From Clostridia bacterium (GTDB lineage: Bacteria > Bacillota > Clostridia > TANB77 > CAG-508): a stretch of 64,000 nt of DNA. The stretch lies in NCBI GenBank assembly GCA_017456555.1, contig JAFTJF010000011.1:285831-349830 (forward strand). Direction: 5' to 3'. How positions within the stretch are numbered: position 1 is the stretch's first letter; every line of letters starts with the position of its first letter. The notes under the pieces were generated by a model. It saw only the letters and a list, made by a program, of their open reading frames with translations. It was not told the DNA's origin and did no database searches. This document shows positions 9,050 through 18,716 of the stretch, piece by piece. The position numbers and the translations under genes were made by a program.

Positions 9050-10558
9050 ATGGCTGAAATATTAAAAGATGTATCAAGAACATTTAATGAATTTCTACTA
9101 TTGCCAAACTTAACTGATGAAAGATGTATTCCAAGTAATGTATCTTTAAGAACACCACTTGTGAAATACAGAAGAGGAGAAGAACCAAAATATAGTGCAA
9201 ACTTACCAATGGTTTCTGCAATTATGCAATCTGTTTCAGGAGAAAAAATGGCTATTGCTTTAGCAAGAGAAGGTGGTTGCTCATTTATATATGGAGCACA
9301 ATCAATAGAATCTCAAGCTCAAATGGTAAGAAATGTAAAAAAATACAAAGCAGGTTTTATTACTAGTGATTCAAATGTTACTCCAAACGCTACAATTCGT
9401 GAATTATTAGCATTAATAGAAAGAACAGGACATTCTACTGTAATGATTACAGAAGATGGAACTCCAAACGGAAAATTTTTAGGATTAGTAACAGATAAAG
9501 ATTATAGAATATCTAGAGTAAATTTAGATGAACCTGTTTCTAATTATATGATGCCAAAAGATAGATTATATTTTGCAAGAAAAGGAATTTCACTATCAGA
9601 AGCAAATGATTTAATTTGGGAAAATAAAATCAGCTGTCTTCCTATTTTAGATGAAAATGATAATTTAGATACTTTAGTATTTAGAAAAGATTATGAAGCT
9701 GATAAAGAAAATCCAAATTCTTTATTAGATGAAAATAAAAGATTTATTGTTGGTGCAGGTATCAACACAAGAGATTATGCAGAAAGAATTCCTGCTTTAG
9801 TTGAAGCAGGAGTTGATATGGTTTGTATGGACTCTTCAGATGGATATTCTGTATGGCAAAAAAATACAATAGATTGGGTAAGAGAACATTATGGAGATTC
9901 AGTAAAAATTGGAGCTGGTAATGTTGTTGACAAAGAGGGATTTTATTATCTAGCAGATGCTGGTGCTGACTTTATTAAAGTTGGTGTTGGTGGAGGATCA
10001 ATTTGTATAACTCGTGAAACAAAAGGAATTGGTCGTGGTCAAGCAAGTGCTCTACTAGATGTTGTAGAAGCTAGAAATGAATATTTTGAAAGAACTGGTG
10101 TATATATTCCAATTTGTTCAGATGGTGGAATTGTACATGATTATCATATAACTTTAGCTTTAGCTATGGGAGCAGACTTTGTAATGATGGGAAGATATTT
10201 CGCTAGATTTGACGAAAGTCCATCAAGAAAAGTAAAAAGAAATGGAACATTCATGAAAGAATATTGGGGTGAAGGTTCAAATAGAGCTAGAAACTGGCAA
10301 AGATATGATATGGGAGGAGAAGCAAAAAATAAATTAACTTTTGAAGAAGGTGTTGATTCTTACATACCATATGCAGGACCACTAAAAGACAATGTTGAAG
10401 TTACAGTAAGTAAAATAAAATCAACAATGTGCAATTGTGGCTCAATATCACTTCCAGAATTCCATCAAAGAGCTAGATTAACAATGGTTTCAAATGTTAG
10501 TATCAAAGAAGGCGGAGCTCATGATGTTATTTTAAAAGAGTATGAAGCTGGAAATTAG
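9050..10558 (+). CDS. guaB: IMP dehydrogenase, Tritrichomonas-type
   Basis: The enzyme oxidises IMP to XMP with NAD+, committing purine to GMP, and works with guaA 2.2 kb downstream. In the 502 residues, a TIM barrel is interrupted by a CBS-domain insert (about 100-215). The catalytic cysteine is at 319 in [10 protein letters not shown], and the flap contains [16 protein letters not shown] with Arg418 and Tyr419. Those numbers coincide with the published Cys319 and Arg418/Tyr419 of the Tritrichomonas foetus enzyme, which differs from the E. coli-type flap (YRGMGS). This is therefore the bacterial lineage from which the protist enzyme is thought to derive. AGGAGG precedes the ATG. No purine riboswitch was recognised upstream. 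Confidence 0.95.
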   Translation: MAEILKDVSRTFNEFLLLPNLTDERCIPSNVSLRTPLVKYRRGEEPKYSANLPMVSAIMQSVSGEKMAIALAREGGCSFIYGAQSIESQAQMVRNVKKYKAGFITSDSNVTPNATIRELLALIERTGHSTVMITEDGTPNGKFLGLVTDKDYRISRVNLDEPVSNYMMPKDRLYFARKGISLSEANDLIWENKISCLPILDENDNLDTLVFRKDYEADKENPNSLLDENKRFIVGAGINTRDYAERIPALVEAGVDMVCMDSSDGYSVWQKNTIDWVREHYGDSVKIGAGNVVDKEGFYYLADAGADFIKVGVGGGSICITRETKGIGRGQASALLDVVEARNEYFERTGVYIPICSDGGIVHDYHITLALAMGADFVMMGRYFARFDESPSRKVKRNGTFMKEYWGEGSNRARNWQRYDMGGEAKNKLTFEEGVDSYIPYAGPLKDNVEVTVSKIKSTMCNCGSISLPEFHQRARLTMVSNVSIKEGGAHDVILKEYEAGN

Positions 10559-10571
10559 AAAAAGAAATATG

Positions 10572-10600
10572 TTGACAAATGTCGAAAAAAATAATAAATT
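10572..10600 (+). promoter_or_regulatory. Promoter of the GH13 islet
   Basis: TTGACA, 17 bases, TAAATT, immediately after the IMP dehydrogenase stop codon and about 60 bases before the glycosidase start. Confidence 0.65.
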
Positions 10601-10660
10601 GTCACCAGAGCAATTATGCTTTGTATGATGTGTAAAATCTTAATTAAGGGGGTATGCATT

Positions 10661-12532
10661 ATGATTCGAAGATCATCAGAAATTTTACTTGAATACATCA
10701 CATCGCATCAACTGTTCGAAACGCAAAAGATTAAGTTGAAAATTCCAAAAGGAATGGGTAAAGTTGAAAATGTAAAAGTTTTCTTCAACAAGTACGGACA
10801 ATATCCTGGAGAAGATGGCTGTTATGAAATGCTTTATGATAGCCAAGAATCCAATAAGAAAGAGAACGTATTTGTTGCCCAATTCCAACATCAGACTGCT
10901 GGTTACAGAACTTTTGTAATCGCATTACAATTGAATAACAAAAGAATGTACGTGAAAAGAGATTATTCTACAAGTGTTCCGGTATTAACGGAATTTATTG
11001 AGGATAGTCGATATGCATTTTGGGAAACGATGCCATATTCTTTGAAGTACGATACTCCGGATTGTGGTTTGGAAGGTGGAATTGCGTATCAGATTTATCC
11101 TGATACTTTCTACCGCAAAAACTTACCGGACGAGTTTAAAGATAAAGTCGTGGACTGGAGTGCAGCACCAAAATGGTGGCCAGATGAAGATGGTGAATAC
11201 CGCAATGATCAGTACTACGGAGGAACAATCGAAGGTATGATGGAAAAACTTCCTCATATCAAAAGTTTGGGAGTTACAGCAATATATTGTTGTCCAATAT
11301 TAAAATCTGGTTCTTCTAATCGATATGATACAATCGATTATTTTGCGGTAGATCCAATACTTGGTGATTGGGATAAACTAAAAATGCTTCATGAAGAAGC
11401 AAATAAACTTGGAATGAGTCTAGGTTTAGATGTTGTAATCAATCACTCTAGTATCTTAAATGGTCTTTTAAAAGAAAAACCACATTTGTACAAATGGAAA
11501 AAATGGCTAGAAGAGCCTGAATGTTGGTGGGGATACAAACATTTACCAGAATTTGACCAAACTGAAAAAGAATATTTGGACTATATGGTAGCTATGCTTC
11601 GTAACCTTTCTAATTACTGTGATTTCTTTAGATTTGATGTTGCAGATAATTTGAACAGTAGTACTATAGCATATTTAAAATCACATTTTCCAAATACTAT
11701 CTTTATGGGCGAAGTCTGGAAACATGCAGTAACAGGAGAACACAGGAGTTTCTTTAATGGTGAAGAACTTGACTGTGTTATGAACTATCAGTTCCCATAT
11801 GCGATTTATCGCTATGTAAGATGGAGAAAAGCTGATTACTTCAGAACAACGGTTAATAGTGTTTGTGAATTGTATCCTGAAAAAGCTTTAAAAAGATCAC
11901 CAATTTTCATGTCCTCTCATGATATTCCTAGACCTATGAACATTCTTACGAATGAATATATGAAGGAAGATGAGAGTTTCGAAAACGTATGGGATATGGA
12001 AAAATCTCCTGACTGGTTAAATCCTGATGGAACTTTTAATACCTATCGTTTTAGAAAGTATGAGATGGAAAATATTGAAATCACTGGCGAAAAGCGTATT
12101 CTTGCAGAAAACTTAAGACGAATTGCTATTTTCTTACAGTACACATTACCTGGATTGCCATCAATCTTTGCAGGTGATGAAATGGGTGTAACAGGTCTTA
12201 AAGATCCAACCAACAAGTTGCCACTTCCGTGGGATAATATCGATATAACAAGTTATAATCTTTATAAAAATTTAGGAATTTTTAGAACCGACCATAGAGC
12301 TACTTTTGCTTCTACCGATTTTGAAATTCTTGATGAAAAAAATGGTGTACTTGTATACAGACATGCAGATATGTTGTTTGCTGTTAATATAACAGCTAAA
12401 GATGCAGCATTACCTGAATGTTTGAAAAACAAAGATATTACTTTCTCAATGATGGAAGGCGACAAAAACTGCGATGGAGCAATCCAAAAAGGCCGTTTAC
12501 CTAGATACGGTGTTGTAGCGGTGAAATGCTGA
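10661..12532 (+). CDS. GH13 alpha-glycosidase (cyclomaltodextrinase / neopullulanase-like)
   Basis: This is a cytoplasmic alpha-glucan hydrolase of 623 residues without a signal peptide. A beta-sandwich-like N-terminal domain (about 1-125) precedes the GH13 barrel, which begins near GIAYQIYPDTFYR. Active-site motifs are LGLDVVINHS, the nucleophile Asp in FFRFDVADNL, the acid/base Glu in FMGEVWKH and the third carboxylate in SSHDIPRP, so the triad is complete. Substrate is probably maltodextrin or cyclodextrin; the precise specificity is inferred. I chose ATG 10661 over the upstream in-frame codon at 10616 because GGGGG lies 7 bases before it. Codon use (CGT/CGC arginine, CCG, CTG) and GC are unlike the neighbours. 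The gene stands alone with its own promoter and terminator, suggesting transfer. Confidence 0.9.
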   Translation: MIRRSSEILLEYITSHQLFETQKIKLKIPKGMGKVENVKVFFNKYGQYPGEDGCYEMLYDSQESNKKENVFVAQFQHQTAGYRTFVIALQLNNKRMYVKRDYSTSVPVLTEFIEDSRYAFWETMPYSLKYDTPDCGLEGGIAYQIYPDTFYRKNLPDEFKDKVVDWSAAPKWWPDEDGEYRNDQYYGGTIEGMMEKLPHIKSLGVTAIYCCPILKSGSSNRYDTIDYFAVDPILGDWDKLKMLHEEANKLGMSLGLDVVINHSSILNGLLKEKPHLYKWKKWLEEPECWWGYKHLPEFDQTEKEYLDYMVAMLRNLSNYCDFFRFDVADNLNSSTIAYLKSHFPNTIFMGEVWKHAVTGEHRSFFNGEELDCVMNYQFPYAIYRYVRWRKADYFRTTVNSVCELYPEKALKRSPIFMSSHDIPRPMNILTNEYMKEDESFENVWDMEKSPDWLNPDGTFNTYRFRKYEMENIEITGEKRILAENLRRIAIFLQYTLPGLPSIFAGDEMGVTGLKDPTNKLPLPWDNIDITSYNLYKNLGIFRTDHRATFASTDFEILDEKNGVLVYRHADMLFAVNITAKDAALPECLKNKDITFSMMEGDKNCDGAIQKGRLPRYGVVAVKC

Positions 12533-12555
12533 TAACTATCAAAGAATTACAAAAG

Positions 12556-12593
12556 GCGGAGTTAGAGAAAACTAATTCCGCTAATTGTTTTTT
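12556..12593 (+). terminator. Terminator of the GH13 islet
   Basis: GCGGAGTTAG and CTAATTCCGC form a 10-bp stem with one G-U pair, then a T-run from 12587. Confidence 0.88.
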
Positions 12594-12737
12594 TATAGGA
12601 ACATTTGATAAATAGATTATTTAAATTTGTTTTATTTGTTCTTTAGAGTATTGATTTTTAGGGAAATTCTTGTTATCATATTTAAATAGGGGAACATGAA
12701 GATTTTTGACAATAAAAAAATTGAAAGGAAATAAAAA

Positions 12738-14273
12738 ATGGAAAAAGAATTAATTTTAATTTTAGACTTTCATGGACAATTTAATCAACTAATAGCAAGA
12801 AGAGTAAGAGAATGTAATGTTTACTCTGAAATCGTACCTTTTGATATCTCTGTAGAAAAAATAAAAGAGAAAAATCCAAAAGGTATTATTTTTACAGGAG
12901 GGCCAGATAATGTTTATGCTGAAAATGCCCCAATGTGTGATAAAGAAATATTTAATTTAGGAATACCAGTTCTAGGTATTTGCTATGGAATGCAACTTAT
13001 GACTCACGTTTTAGGAGGAGAAGTTCAAAGAGCAGATAACAGAGAATATGGTGTAACTGAAGTTGAAATAAATAATAATTCAAAAATATTTGAAGGCTTT
13101 GGAAATGTAAATAATTTCTTAATGAGCCATACAGATTTTGTAGCTAAACTTCCAGAAGGTTTTGAAAATATTGGAAAAACAGCTCATTGTCCAAATGCAG
13201 CTATGCAAAATGTAGAGAAAAACTTTTATGGAATCCAATTCCATCCAGAAGTAAATCATTCAGTAAATGGAACAATGGTTATTAGAAACTTTGTTTATAA
13301 TGTTTGTAGATGCACAGGTGATTGGAAAATGGATTCTTTTGCAGAAGCAACAATAAAAGCAATTAGAGAAAAAGTAGGAGATAAAAAAGCTTTATGTGCT
13401 TTATCAGGAGGAGTTGATTCTTCTGTTGCAGCTGCTTTAATGAGCAAAGCTATTGGAAAAAATTTAACATGTATTTTTGTTGACCATGGACTTTTAAGAA
13501 AAAATGAATCTGATGAAGTTGTAAAAGTTTTTGGAAACAGAGATGACGTAAACTTTATAAGAGTTGATGCATCAGAAAGATTTTTAGGAAAACTTGCTGG
13601 TGTTACAGAGCCAGAAAGAAAAAGAAAAATTATTGGTGAAGAATTTATAAGAGTATTTGAAGAAGAAGCTAAAAAAATTGGTGCAGTAGATTATTTAGTT
13701 CAAGGAACAATTTATCCAGACGTTGTTGAGAGTGGAGCTGGAACAAAATCTACAATTAAAAGTCACCACAATGTAGGTGGATTACCTGACTATGTTGATT
13801 TTAAAGAAATTATTGAACCGTTAAGAGATTTATTTAAAGATGAAGTTAGAAAAGTTGGATTAGAACTTGGACTTCCAGAATATTTAGTATATCGTCAACC
13901 ATTCCCAGGACCAGGACTAGCAATAAGAGTAATTGGAGATATAACTAAAGATAAATTAGATATCTTAAGAGATGCTGATTACATATTTAGAGAAGAAATA
14001 GCAAAATGTGGATTAGATAAAGAAATTAATCAATATTTTGCAGTACTTACAAATCTAAAAAGTGTTGGTGTAATGGGAGATGAAAGAACTTATGATTACA
14101 CAGTAGCTTTAAGAGCGGTTACTACTTCAGACTTTATGACTGCAAGTTGGAGTAAAATTCCATTTGAAGTTTTAGAAATAGTTTCAAGTAGAATTGTAAA
14201 TGAAGTAAAACATGTAAATAGAGTTGTTTATGATATTACAGGAAAACCACCAGCAACTATTGAGTGGGAATAG
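12738..14273 (+). CDS. guaA: GMP synthase (glutamine-hydrolysing)
   Basis: It makes GMP from XMP, glutamine and ATP. The 511 residues are full length. The class I glutamine amidotransferase domain (1-190) has the catalytic Cys82 in GICYGMQL and His169/Glu171 in QFHPE. The ATP-pyrophosphatase domain has the P-loop [12 protein letters not shown] near 222. The dimerisation domain ends with the usual [11 protein letters not shown]. Small departures are [10 protein letters not shown] (usually FGGQ or FGSQ) and FTGGPDNVY (usually SGGP-SVY), which change no catalytic residue. RBS GAAAGGAA precedes the ATG. It forms the IMP-to-GMP route with the IMP dehydrogenase, from which the GH13 islet now separates it. 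Confidence 0.97.
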   Translation: MEKELILILDFHGQFNQLIARRVRECNVYSEIVPFDISVEKIKEKNPKGIIFTGGPDNVYAENAPMCDKEIFNLGIPVLGICYGMQLMTHVLGGEVQRADNREYGVTEVEINNNSKIFEGFGNVNNFLMSHTDFVAKLPEGFENIGKTAHCPNAAMQNVEKNFYGIQFHPEVNHSVNGTMVIRNFVYNVCRCTGDWKMDSFAEATIKAIREKVGDKKALCALSGGVDSSVAAALMSKAIGKNLTCIFVDHGLLRKNESDEVVKVFGNRDDVNFIRVDASERFLGKLAGVTEPERKRKIIGEEFIRVFEEEAKKIGAVDYLVQGTIYPDVVESGAGTKSTIKSHHNVGGLPDYVDFKEIIEPLRDLFKDEVRKVGLELGLPEYLVYRQPFPGPGLAIRVIGDITKDKLDILRDADYIFREEIAKCGLDKEINQYFAVLTNLKSVGVMGDERTYDYTVALRAVTTSDFMTASWSKIPFEVLEIVSSRIVNEVKHVNRVVYDITGKPPATIEWE

Positions 14274-14300
14274 AACAAAAGATTTTAGGAGGAAGACAAA

Positions 14301-14981
14301 ATGAAATTACTTATTGATGATGCAAATATCGAGAAAATTAAAAAAATATATGAATATTATGCTATAGATGGAGTAACAACAAATCCATCAATAATCGCAA
14401 AAAATGGAAAAAAACCATATGAAACTTTAAAAGAAATTCGTGAATTTATTGGAAAAGAAGCAGAACTTCATGTACAAGTTGTTTCTTCTACTGCTGAAGA
14501 AATGATTAAAGAAGGAAAGAAAATTGTTGAAGAATTAGGTGAAAATACTTATGTAAAAATACCTACAGTTCCAGAAGGTTTAAAAGCAATGAAACAATTA
14601 TCTAAAGAAGGATACAAAATTACAGCTACTGCAATATACACACCAATTCAAGCATATTTAGCTGCAAAAGCTGGAGCTGATTATGCAGCTCCATATGTAA
14701 ATAGAATTGATAATTTAGGAACAAATGGAATAGAAGTAACTAGAAAAATCCATGATATTTTTGAAAACAATGGTTTAAAAACACAAATTTTAGCCGCAAG
14801 TTTCAAAAATTCTCTTCAAGTATTAGAACTTTGTGAATATGGAGTTGGAGCATCAACAGTGGCGCCAGATATAATTGAAGGTTTTATAAATAATCCTAAT
14901 ATTTCATCTGCAGTAGAAGTATTTACAGAGGATTTCGAAGGTCTTTGTGGAAAAGGAAAGACAATGCTTAATTGTGATTAA
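14301..14981 (+). CDS. fsa: Transaldolase-like fructose-6-phosphate aldolase
   Basis: This is a class I aldolase of the small transaldolase/FSA family, cleaving fructose 6-phosphate or transferring dihydroxyacetone units. Its 226 residues match FSA/TalC rather than long transaldolases. The Schiff-base lysine is in YVKIPTVPEG near residue 90. The barrel start LLIDDANIEKIKKI, the DGVTTNPSIIAK loop and the conserved ITATAIYTPIQA strand are all present. Whether it is an aldolase or a true transaldolase cannot be decided from sequence alone. It lies 27 bases after guaA with AGGAGG, so it could be co-transcribed. A terminator follows. Confidence 0.9.
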   Translation: MKLLIDDANIEKIKKIYEYYAIDGVTTNPSIIAKNGKKPYETLKEIREFIGKEAELHVQVVSSTAEEMIKEGKKIVEELGENTYVKIPTVPEGLKAMKQLSKEGYKITATAIYTPIQAYLAAKAGADYAAPYVNRIDNLGTNGIEVTRKIHDIFENNGLKTQILAASFKNSLQVLELCEYGVGASTVAPDIIEGFINNPNISSAVEVFTEDFEGLCGKGKTMLNCD

Positions 14982-15059
14982 AATGTAATGACGAAAAAAC
15001 AAGCAAAAGAGAGAAAAAAAGAGGTAATAAAAGATAAAAAGAGAATAGTAGATACCGTT

Positions 15060-15103
15060 AAAAGCATATTTTTGACATAATTTGTCAAAGGTATGCTTTT
15101 TTG
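15060..15103 (+). terminator. Terminator after the FSA gene
   Basis: AAAAGCATA plus TTTGACA pair with TGTCAAA plus TATGCTTTT, interrupted by a short internal loop, and are followed by T residues. Confidence 0.85.
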
Positions 15104-15108
15104 AAAGT

Positions 15109-15137
15109 TTGTTAATTTACATAAAATATGATATAAT
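15109..15137 (+). promoter_or_regulatory. Promoter of the 15203 islet
   Basis: TTGTTA, 17 bases, TATAAT. A small TGGGC-AAGT-GCCCA hairpin lies in the leader just upstream of the ribosome site. Confidence 0.65.
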
Positions 15138-15202
15138 AAATAAGACAGCAAGAAACAAACAATTTTGAATGGGCAAGTGCCCAGAAAGTGAGGAAAAGAT
15201 TT

Positions 15203-16975
15203 ATGAGTAAAGGAAACAACATTCTTGCGCGGTTGGTAGCTATCTTTGCCACGATTCTGGTAACAGGATTGATTGGTATGGGAATTAACTATCTGACCCT
15301 TCCGGCGATGACCTTCCATTCCAGTGGTTTCTGGTGGTTCTGGTTGGTTATCGGTATTATCGCAGCAGTCGTTTACTTTGCAGCCAATGGCATTGCAAAC
15401 AATATCACCTGTGAAGAAGGCGGCTATTTGCCTGGTGTTATCATCTTAGGAGCTACAGCTATTTGGCTGGTAGTTTTCATTGTTACAGCTATTGCTGGCG
15501 GTGAAATGGTAAATGCCAAGAAATACAGCAATCTGATCGAGGTCGAAACAGGCAACTTTGCAGAGGATATCGAACAAATCGATACCGATGACCTTGTTGT
15601 TGTTGATGTCAAGACTGCTCAGCAGTTAGGTAACCGTACAATCGCAAACATCGATAACTCGGCTTGGTATGAAGTGGACAGCGAATACAACCTTGTTGTA
15701 ATCGAGGGAAAAGAATATCGTATCAGCCCTGTTAACTACGGTGGATTGTGGAAGTTCCTGAAGGCAGATGAAACTGGTATTCCTGGATATGTCCTTGTGG
15801 ATGCAAAAGATCAGGATGAAGATGCTAGATATGTAGAACTTGAAGAAAATATCAAGTATTCTCCGTCTGCATGCTTTGGCTATGACCTTACTCGTCACCT
15901 GCGTGGACTCTATCCGAGTCACATCTTCGGTAAATCCTTTTTTGAGGTTGATGATACTGGATGTCCTTTCTGGATTACTAGTGTTAAAACTCCTCAGATT
16001 GGTATGAGAGGCGGACTGGTAACAACTTCCGTTCTGGTAACCAATGCAGTAACTGGTGATACCGAAGAATACGAACTCGATGCGCTGCCTAGCTGGGTTG
16101 ATCATGTTGATTCCGTTAATCAGCTTATGACTCTGTTGGACTGGCACTATAGTTATTGGGATGGTTGGTGGAATTCTGTTACTTCCAAGACCAAAGTCTA
16201 CAAGACTTCCTATTTCTATAAGGACCAGGAACAGAGTGATAGCCAGGAAGAAGGCAAGGTTGACCTTGAAGCCAACAAACACACTCCTTTCGAAGGTTAC
16301 AATAGCATTGTGACTGAAGATGGAAAAGTCATGATTTATACTGGTTTGACTCCTGCTAATAATGCAGAGAGTAACATTGGCTTCCTGTTGATTGATCCTC
16401 GTACTCAGAAGTTTACGTACTACGAAGCTACTGGTGCTGAGGAAGCTTCTGCTCAGAAAGCGGCAGAAGGACTGGTATCTGATCTTAGATATTCTGCTTC
16501 TTTCCCGACCGTTGTGAATGTAGATGGAGTTGAAACATACTTCATGGTACTTAAAGACGGCGCTGGTTTGATTCAGAGATATGCCTTTGCCAATGTTGAA
16601 AACTACGCTAAGTGCGTACAGGCTGAAACAATCGAAAAAGCTCTTAGCTTGTATAAGGTTGAAATTGGTCTGACGAGCTCTGATGAAGTAGTTGATACTG
16701 GCAAAGAAGATGATGACCAGGAACCTTTGCCTGAAGTCAGAGAGTTCTACTATGGAGTGATTTCCGCAGTAGAGGAGGCTCAAATTGATGGCTACACATA
16801 TTATTACTTCACTTTCGAAAGTAGAGAAACTGAAATCTTTATTTCTTCGATTGAGAATAGTAATAAGCAGCCGATGAGACTTAAAGTTGGTACTGCAGTG
16901 AATGTTGAATACTATGAATCCAATACGGAAGAAGGTATCAATATCGTTGTTAATATCAGCTTTACTGAACACTAA
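15203..16975 (+). CDS. Membrane-anchored protein of unknown function, foreign composition
   Basis: About 590 residues. Three hydrophobic segments lie at the N-terminus (about 5-30, 40-62 and 75-98), followed by a large globular region of nearly 500 residues rich in beta-type sequence, probably extracytoplasmic. Notable elements are a Trp-rich segment FHSSGFWWFWL in the membrane part, HYSYWDGWWNS near residue 325, and an acidic linker at about 500-515. I do not recognise a named family. ATG 15203 has GAGGAAAAG at suitable spacing, so I prefer it to the GTG at 15188. Codons such as CTG, CGT, ACC and GCC and the much higher GC contrast sharply with both flanking genes. The gene has its own promoter and a GC-rich terminator, arguing for recent acquisition. 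Confidence 0.75.
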   Translation: MSKGNNILARLVAIFATILVTGLIGMGINYLTLPAMTFHSSGFWWFWLVIGIIAAVVYFAANGIANNITCEEGGYLPGVIILGATAIWLVVFIVTAIAGGEMVNAKKYSNLIEVETGNFAEDIEQIDTDDLVVVDVKTAQQLGNRTIANIDNSAWYEVDSEYNLVVIEGKEYRISPVNYGGLWKFLKADETGIPGYVLVDAKDQDEDARYVELEENIKYSPSACFGYDLTRHLRGLYPSHIFGKSFFEVDDTGCPFWITSVKTPQIGMRGGLVTTSVLVTNAVTGDTEEYELDALPSWVDHVDSVNQLMTLLDWHYSYWDGWWNSVTSKTKVYKTSYFYKDQEQSDSQEEGKVDLEANKHTPFEGYNSIVTEDGKVMIYTGLTPANNAESNIGFLLIDPRTQKFTYYEATGAEEASAQKAAEGLVSDLRYSASFPTVVNVDGVETYFMVLKDGAGLIQRYAFANVENYAKCVQAETIEKALSLYKVEIGLTSSDEVVDTGKEDDDQEPLPEVREFYYGVISAVEEAQIDGYTYYYFTFESRETEIFISSIENSNKQPMRLKVGTAVNVEYYESNTEEGINIVVNISFTEH

Positions 16976-16984
16976 CTCATAAAG

Positions 16985-17020
16985 AGAGGTGCCGGACAAT
17001 GTCCGGCACTTCTTCATTTT
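16985..17020 (+). terminator. GC-rich terminator of the 15203 islet
   Basis: GTGCCGGAC-AAT-GTCCGGCAC is a perfect 9-bp stem, extended by GAG/TTC, followed by a weak T-rich tail. Confidence 0.8.
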
Positions 17021-17089
17021 AACTTGATAAAATATAGGTATTGTGATAAAATAATAAATGATGAAAATAGATTAAGGAGATAAATTTTA

Positions 17090-17860
17090 ATGAAAATTTT
17101 AGCGGTAGGAGATATTGTTGGAAAAACAGGTCTTCAAAAATTAAAAGAAGTATTGCCAAAAGTAATTAAAGAAAATGAAATAGATTTTGTTATAGTAAAT
17201 GGTGAAAATGCAGCTGATGGTATGGGGATAACAGAAAAAATGTATAGAGAAATATTAGCATTAAATGTTAATGTTGTAACAATGGGAAATCATACTTGGG
17301 GTAAAAAAGAAATATTTAACTTTATAGATGATAAACAAATAATTAGACCAGCAAACTATTCAAAAAATAATCCAGGCCGTGGATATGATATATATGAATG
17401 TAAAGGTAAAAAAATTGCTGTAATAAATTTGATAGGAAGAACAACAATGTCAGTTCTTTCAGAAAATCCATTTACAGTAGCTAAAGAGATTGTTAGTGAA
17501 GTAAAAAATAAAGTAGATATGATAATTATTGATTTTCATGCTGAAGCAACAGCTGAAAAAATTGCTTTAAGCTATTATTTAGATGGAGAAATAACAATTT
17601 TATTTGGAACACATACTCATGTTCAAACGGCTGATGAAACAATTTTAGAAAAAGGAACAGCTTATATAACAGATATTGGAATGACAGGACCTGCAAAATC
17701 AGTTATAGGAATGGATGTAGGAGCATCTATAAAAAGATTTGAAACTTCACTTCCAGAAAAATATAAAATTGCTGAAGGAAAAGGAAAATTCAATAGTTGT
17801 TTATTTGAAGTTGATGACAAAACAAATAAAGTTACAAAAATAACTAGAATTAATAAATAA
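17090..17860 (+). CDS. ymdB: YmdB-family metallophosphoesterase
   Basis: This is a TIGR00282/YmdB-type calcineurin-like phosphoesterase, in Bacillus active on 2',3'-cyclic nucleotides and needed for biofilm/sporulation signalling. Its 256 residues are the expected length. Metal-binding motifs are GDIVGKTG at the N-terminus, NGENAADGMG, GNHTWGKKE, DFHAEATAEK and GTHTHVQTADE, which together supply the Asp/Glu/Asn/His ligands. RBS AAGGAG. A promoter (TTGATA, 17 bases, TAAAAT-like) lies between the islet terminator and the start. Its usual neighbour rny is not here. Confidence 0.94.
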   Translation: MKILAVGDIVGKTGLQKLKEVLPKVIKENEIDFVIVNGENAADGMGITEKMYREILALNVNVVTMGNHTWGKKEIFNFIDDKQIIRPANYSKNNPGRGYDIYECKGKKIAVINLIGRTTMSVLSENPFTVAKEIVSEVKNKVDMIIIDFHAEATAEKIALSYYLDGEITILFGTHTHVQTADETILEKGTAYITDIGMTGPAKSVIGMDVGASIKRFETSLPEKYKIAEGKGKFNSCLFEVDDKTNKVTKITRINK

Positions 17861-17917
17861 TCAAGATAAATAAGTTTAGTTGATGAGCTTAATAAAAAAT
17901 GTATTGAAATTAAAAGT

Positions 17918-17957
17918 AAAAAACGAGATAAGAATTAGCATTCTTGTCTCGTTTTTT
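17918..17957. terminator. Bidirectional terminator between ymdB and the 18321 islet
   Basis: AAAAAACGAGA-AAGAAT and ATTCTT-TCTCGTTTTTT pair around TAGC with A and T tracts on either side, ending both convergent genes. Confidence 0.92.
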
Positions 17958-17964
17958 CTTGTGG

Positions 17965-18321
17965 TTACCTCGTGCTGAATCCGCTTACAGATTCCATTAC
18001 AATCCAACCGGTTTCACCGTCAACCTCAACTTCAACCCAAAAAGGATATACGTCATCAAGGAAATACTCCATGTAGTTACCAGTAAAGGTAACAGAGCTG
18101 CCTTGGTAAAGTACATCAACAATTTTAGAGCCGGTGCTAGGTTTGCTGCGCATGTTAACGTATTCATAGCGAATTGTGCCTACGGAATTATCCATATGCT
18201 CTGCGGCTTGCACCTCAGGAGTTGCAAGACTAATAAAAATGAATGCGAATGCTACGACAGCGATGCTGGTAAGAATGCTGGAAAAACTGATGCGATTGCG
18301 ACGATAATTTCTTCTTTTCAT
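17965..18321 (-). CDS. Small secreted SH3-like (SH3b) protein
   Basis: The 118-residue protein has a very basic N-terminus (MKRRNYRRNR), a hydrophobic signal segment and a likely cleavage after VQAA (about residue 40). The mature part has one bacterial SH3-like domain: YVNMRSKPSTGSKIVDVL, the WVEVEV strand and GETGWIV. Such domains bind cell-wall peptides. No catalytic domain accompanies it. GC and arginine codons (CGT, CGC) differ from the neighbours, and the gene stands alone. The clear GGAG site lies about 40 bases before the ATG with a small inverted repeat (GGTAAA/TTTACC) in between; no better ribosome site is adjacent to the start. Confidence 0.78.
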   Translation of the reverse strand: MKRRNYRRNRISFSSILTSIAVVAFAFIFISLATPEVQAAEHMDNSVGTIRYEYVNMRSKPSTGSKIVDVLYQGSSVTFTGNYMEYFLDDVYPFWVEVEVDGETGWIVMESVSGFSTR

Positions 18322-18716
18322 TGTTCATTTTTCGGTAAATTACTGGACGTTTACCTACTTCTCCTTTTCATATTATGAATATATTATAACATTAAATTTT
18401 AAATTAAAAATATTAAAATGATTACATTACTATTACAATTAGTATAAATTTTTTCTTTTTAAAGACGTATTTCAAAAAGTAAATTTATTTATTTTAATAA
18501 TAAAGATATCTATAATTGTCGACCTTATAACATAAAATTCGACCGAGGATTAATTTTTTCTTCAAAATATTACTGAATTTTTACAATAAAATGTCAAATA
18601 AACTAGAAAATGATAGAACTTTGAGGATGAGATTTGCTAGACTAGACAAGCGTTTGAGGTGTAAAATCTATTTATCGAAACACAAGATAAAAATTAAAAT
18701 AATAGGAGGAAGAAAA
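18322..18716. other. Intergenic region with divergent control signals
   Basis: This holds the leader of the minus-strand SH3 gene, with a minus-strand TATAAT at about 18393-18398. It then runs through AT-rich spacer into the leader of spoVS. The last 110 bases (about 18608-18700) are less AT-rich and can pair AGATTT with AAATCT and TTTATC with GATAAA, so a folded leader is possible. No protein gene is supported here; the ORF reading into spoVS from 18591 has no ribosome site. Confidence 0.45.

Noticed and set aside
15626-17017. 463-residue minus-strand ORF opposite the 15203 gene
   Set aside because: It is the mirror of a higher-GC gene where stops are rarer; the plus frame has RBS, membrane helices, promoter and terminator in the right order.
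17944-18378. Plus-strand ORF opposite the SH3 gene
   Set aside because: It begins inside the terminator and has no family features; the minus frame has a signal peptide and SH3 domain.
18591-18716. N-terminal extension of SpoVS
   Set aside because: The family starts at MEVLKIS, and AGGAGG directly precedes that ATG; the extension has no ribosome site.
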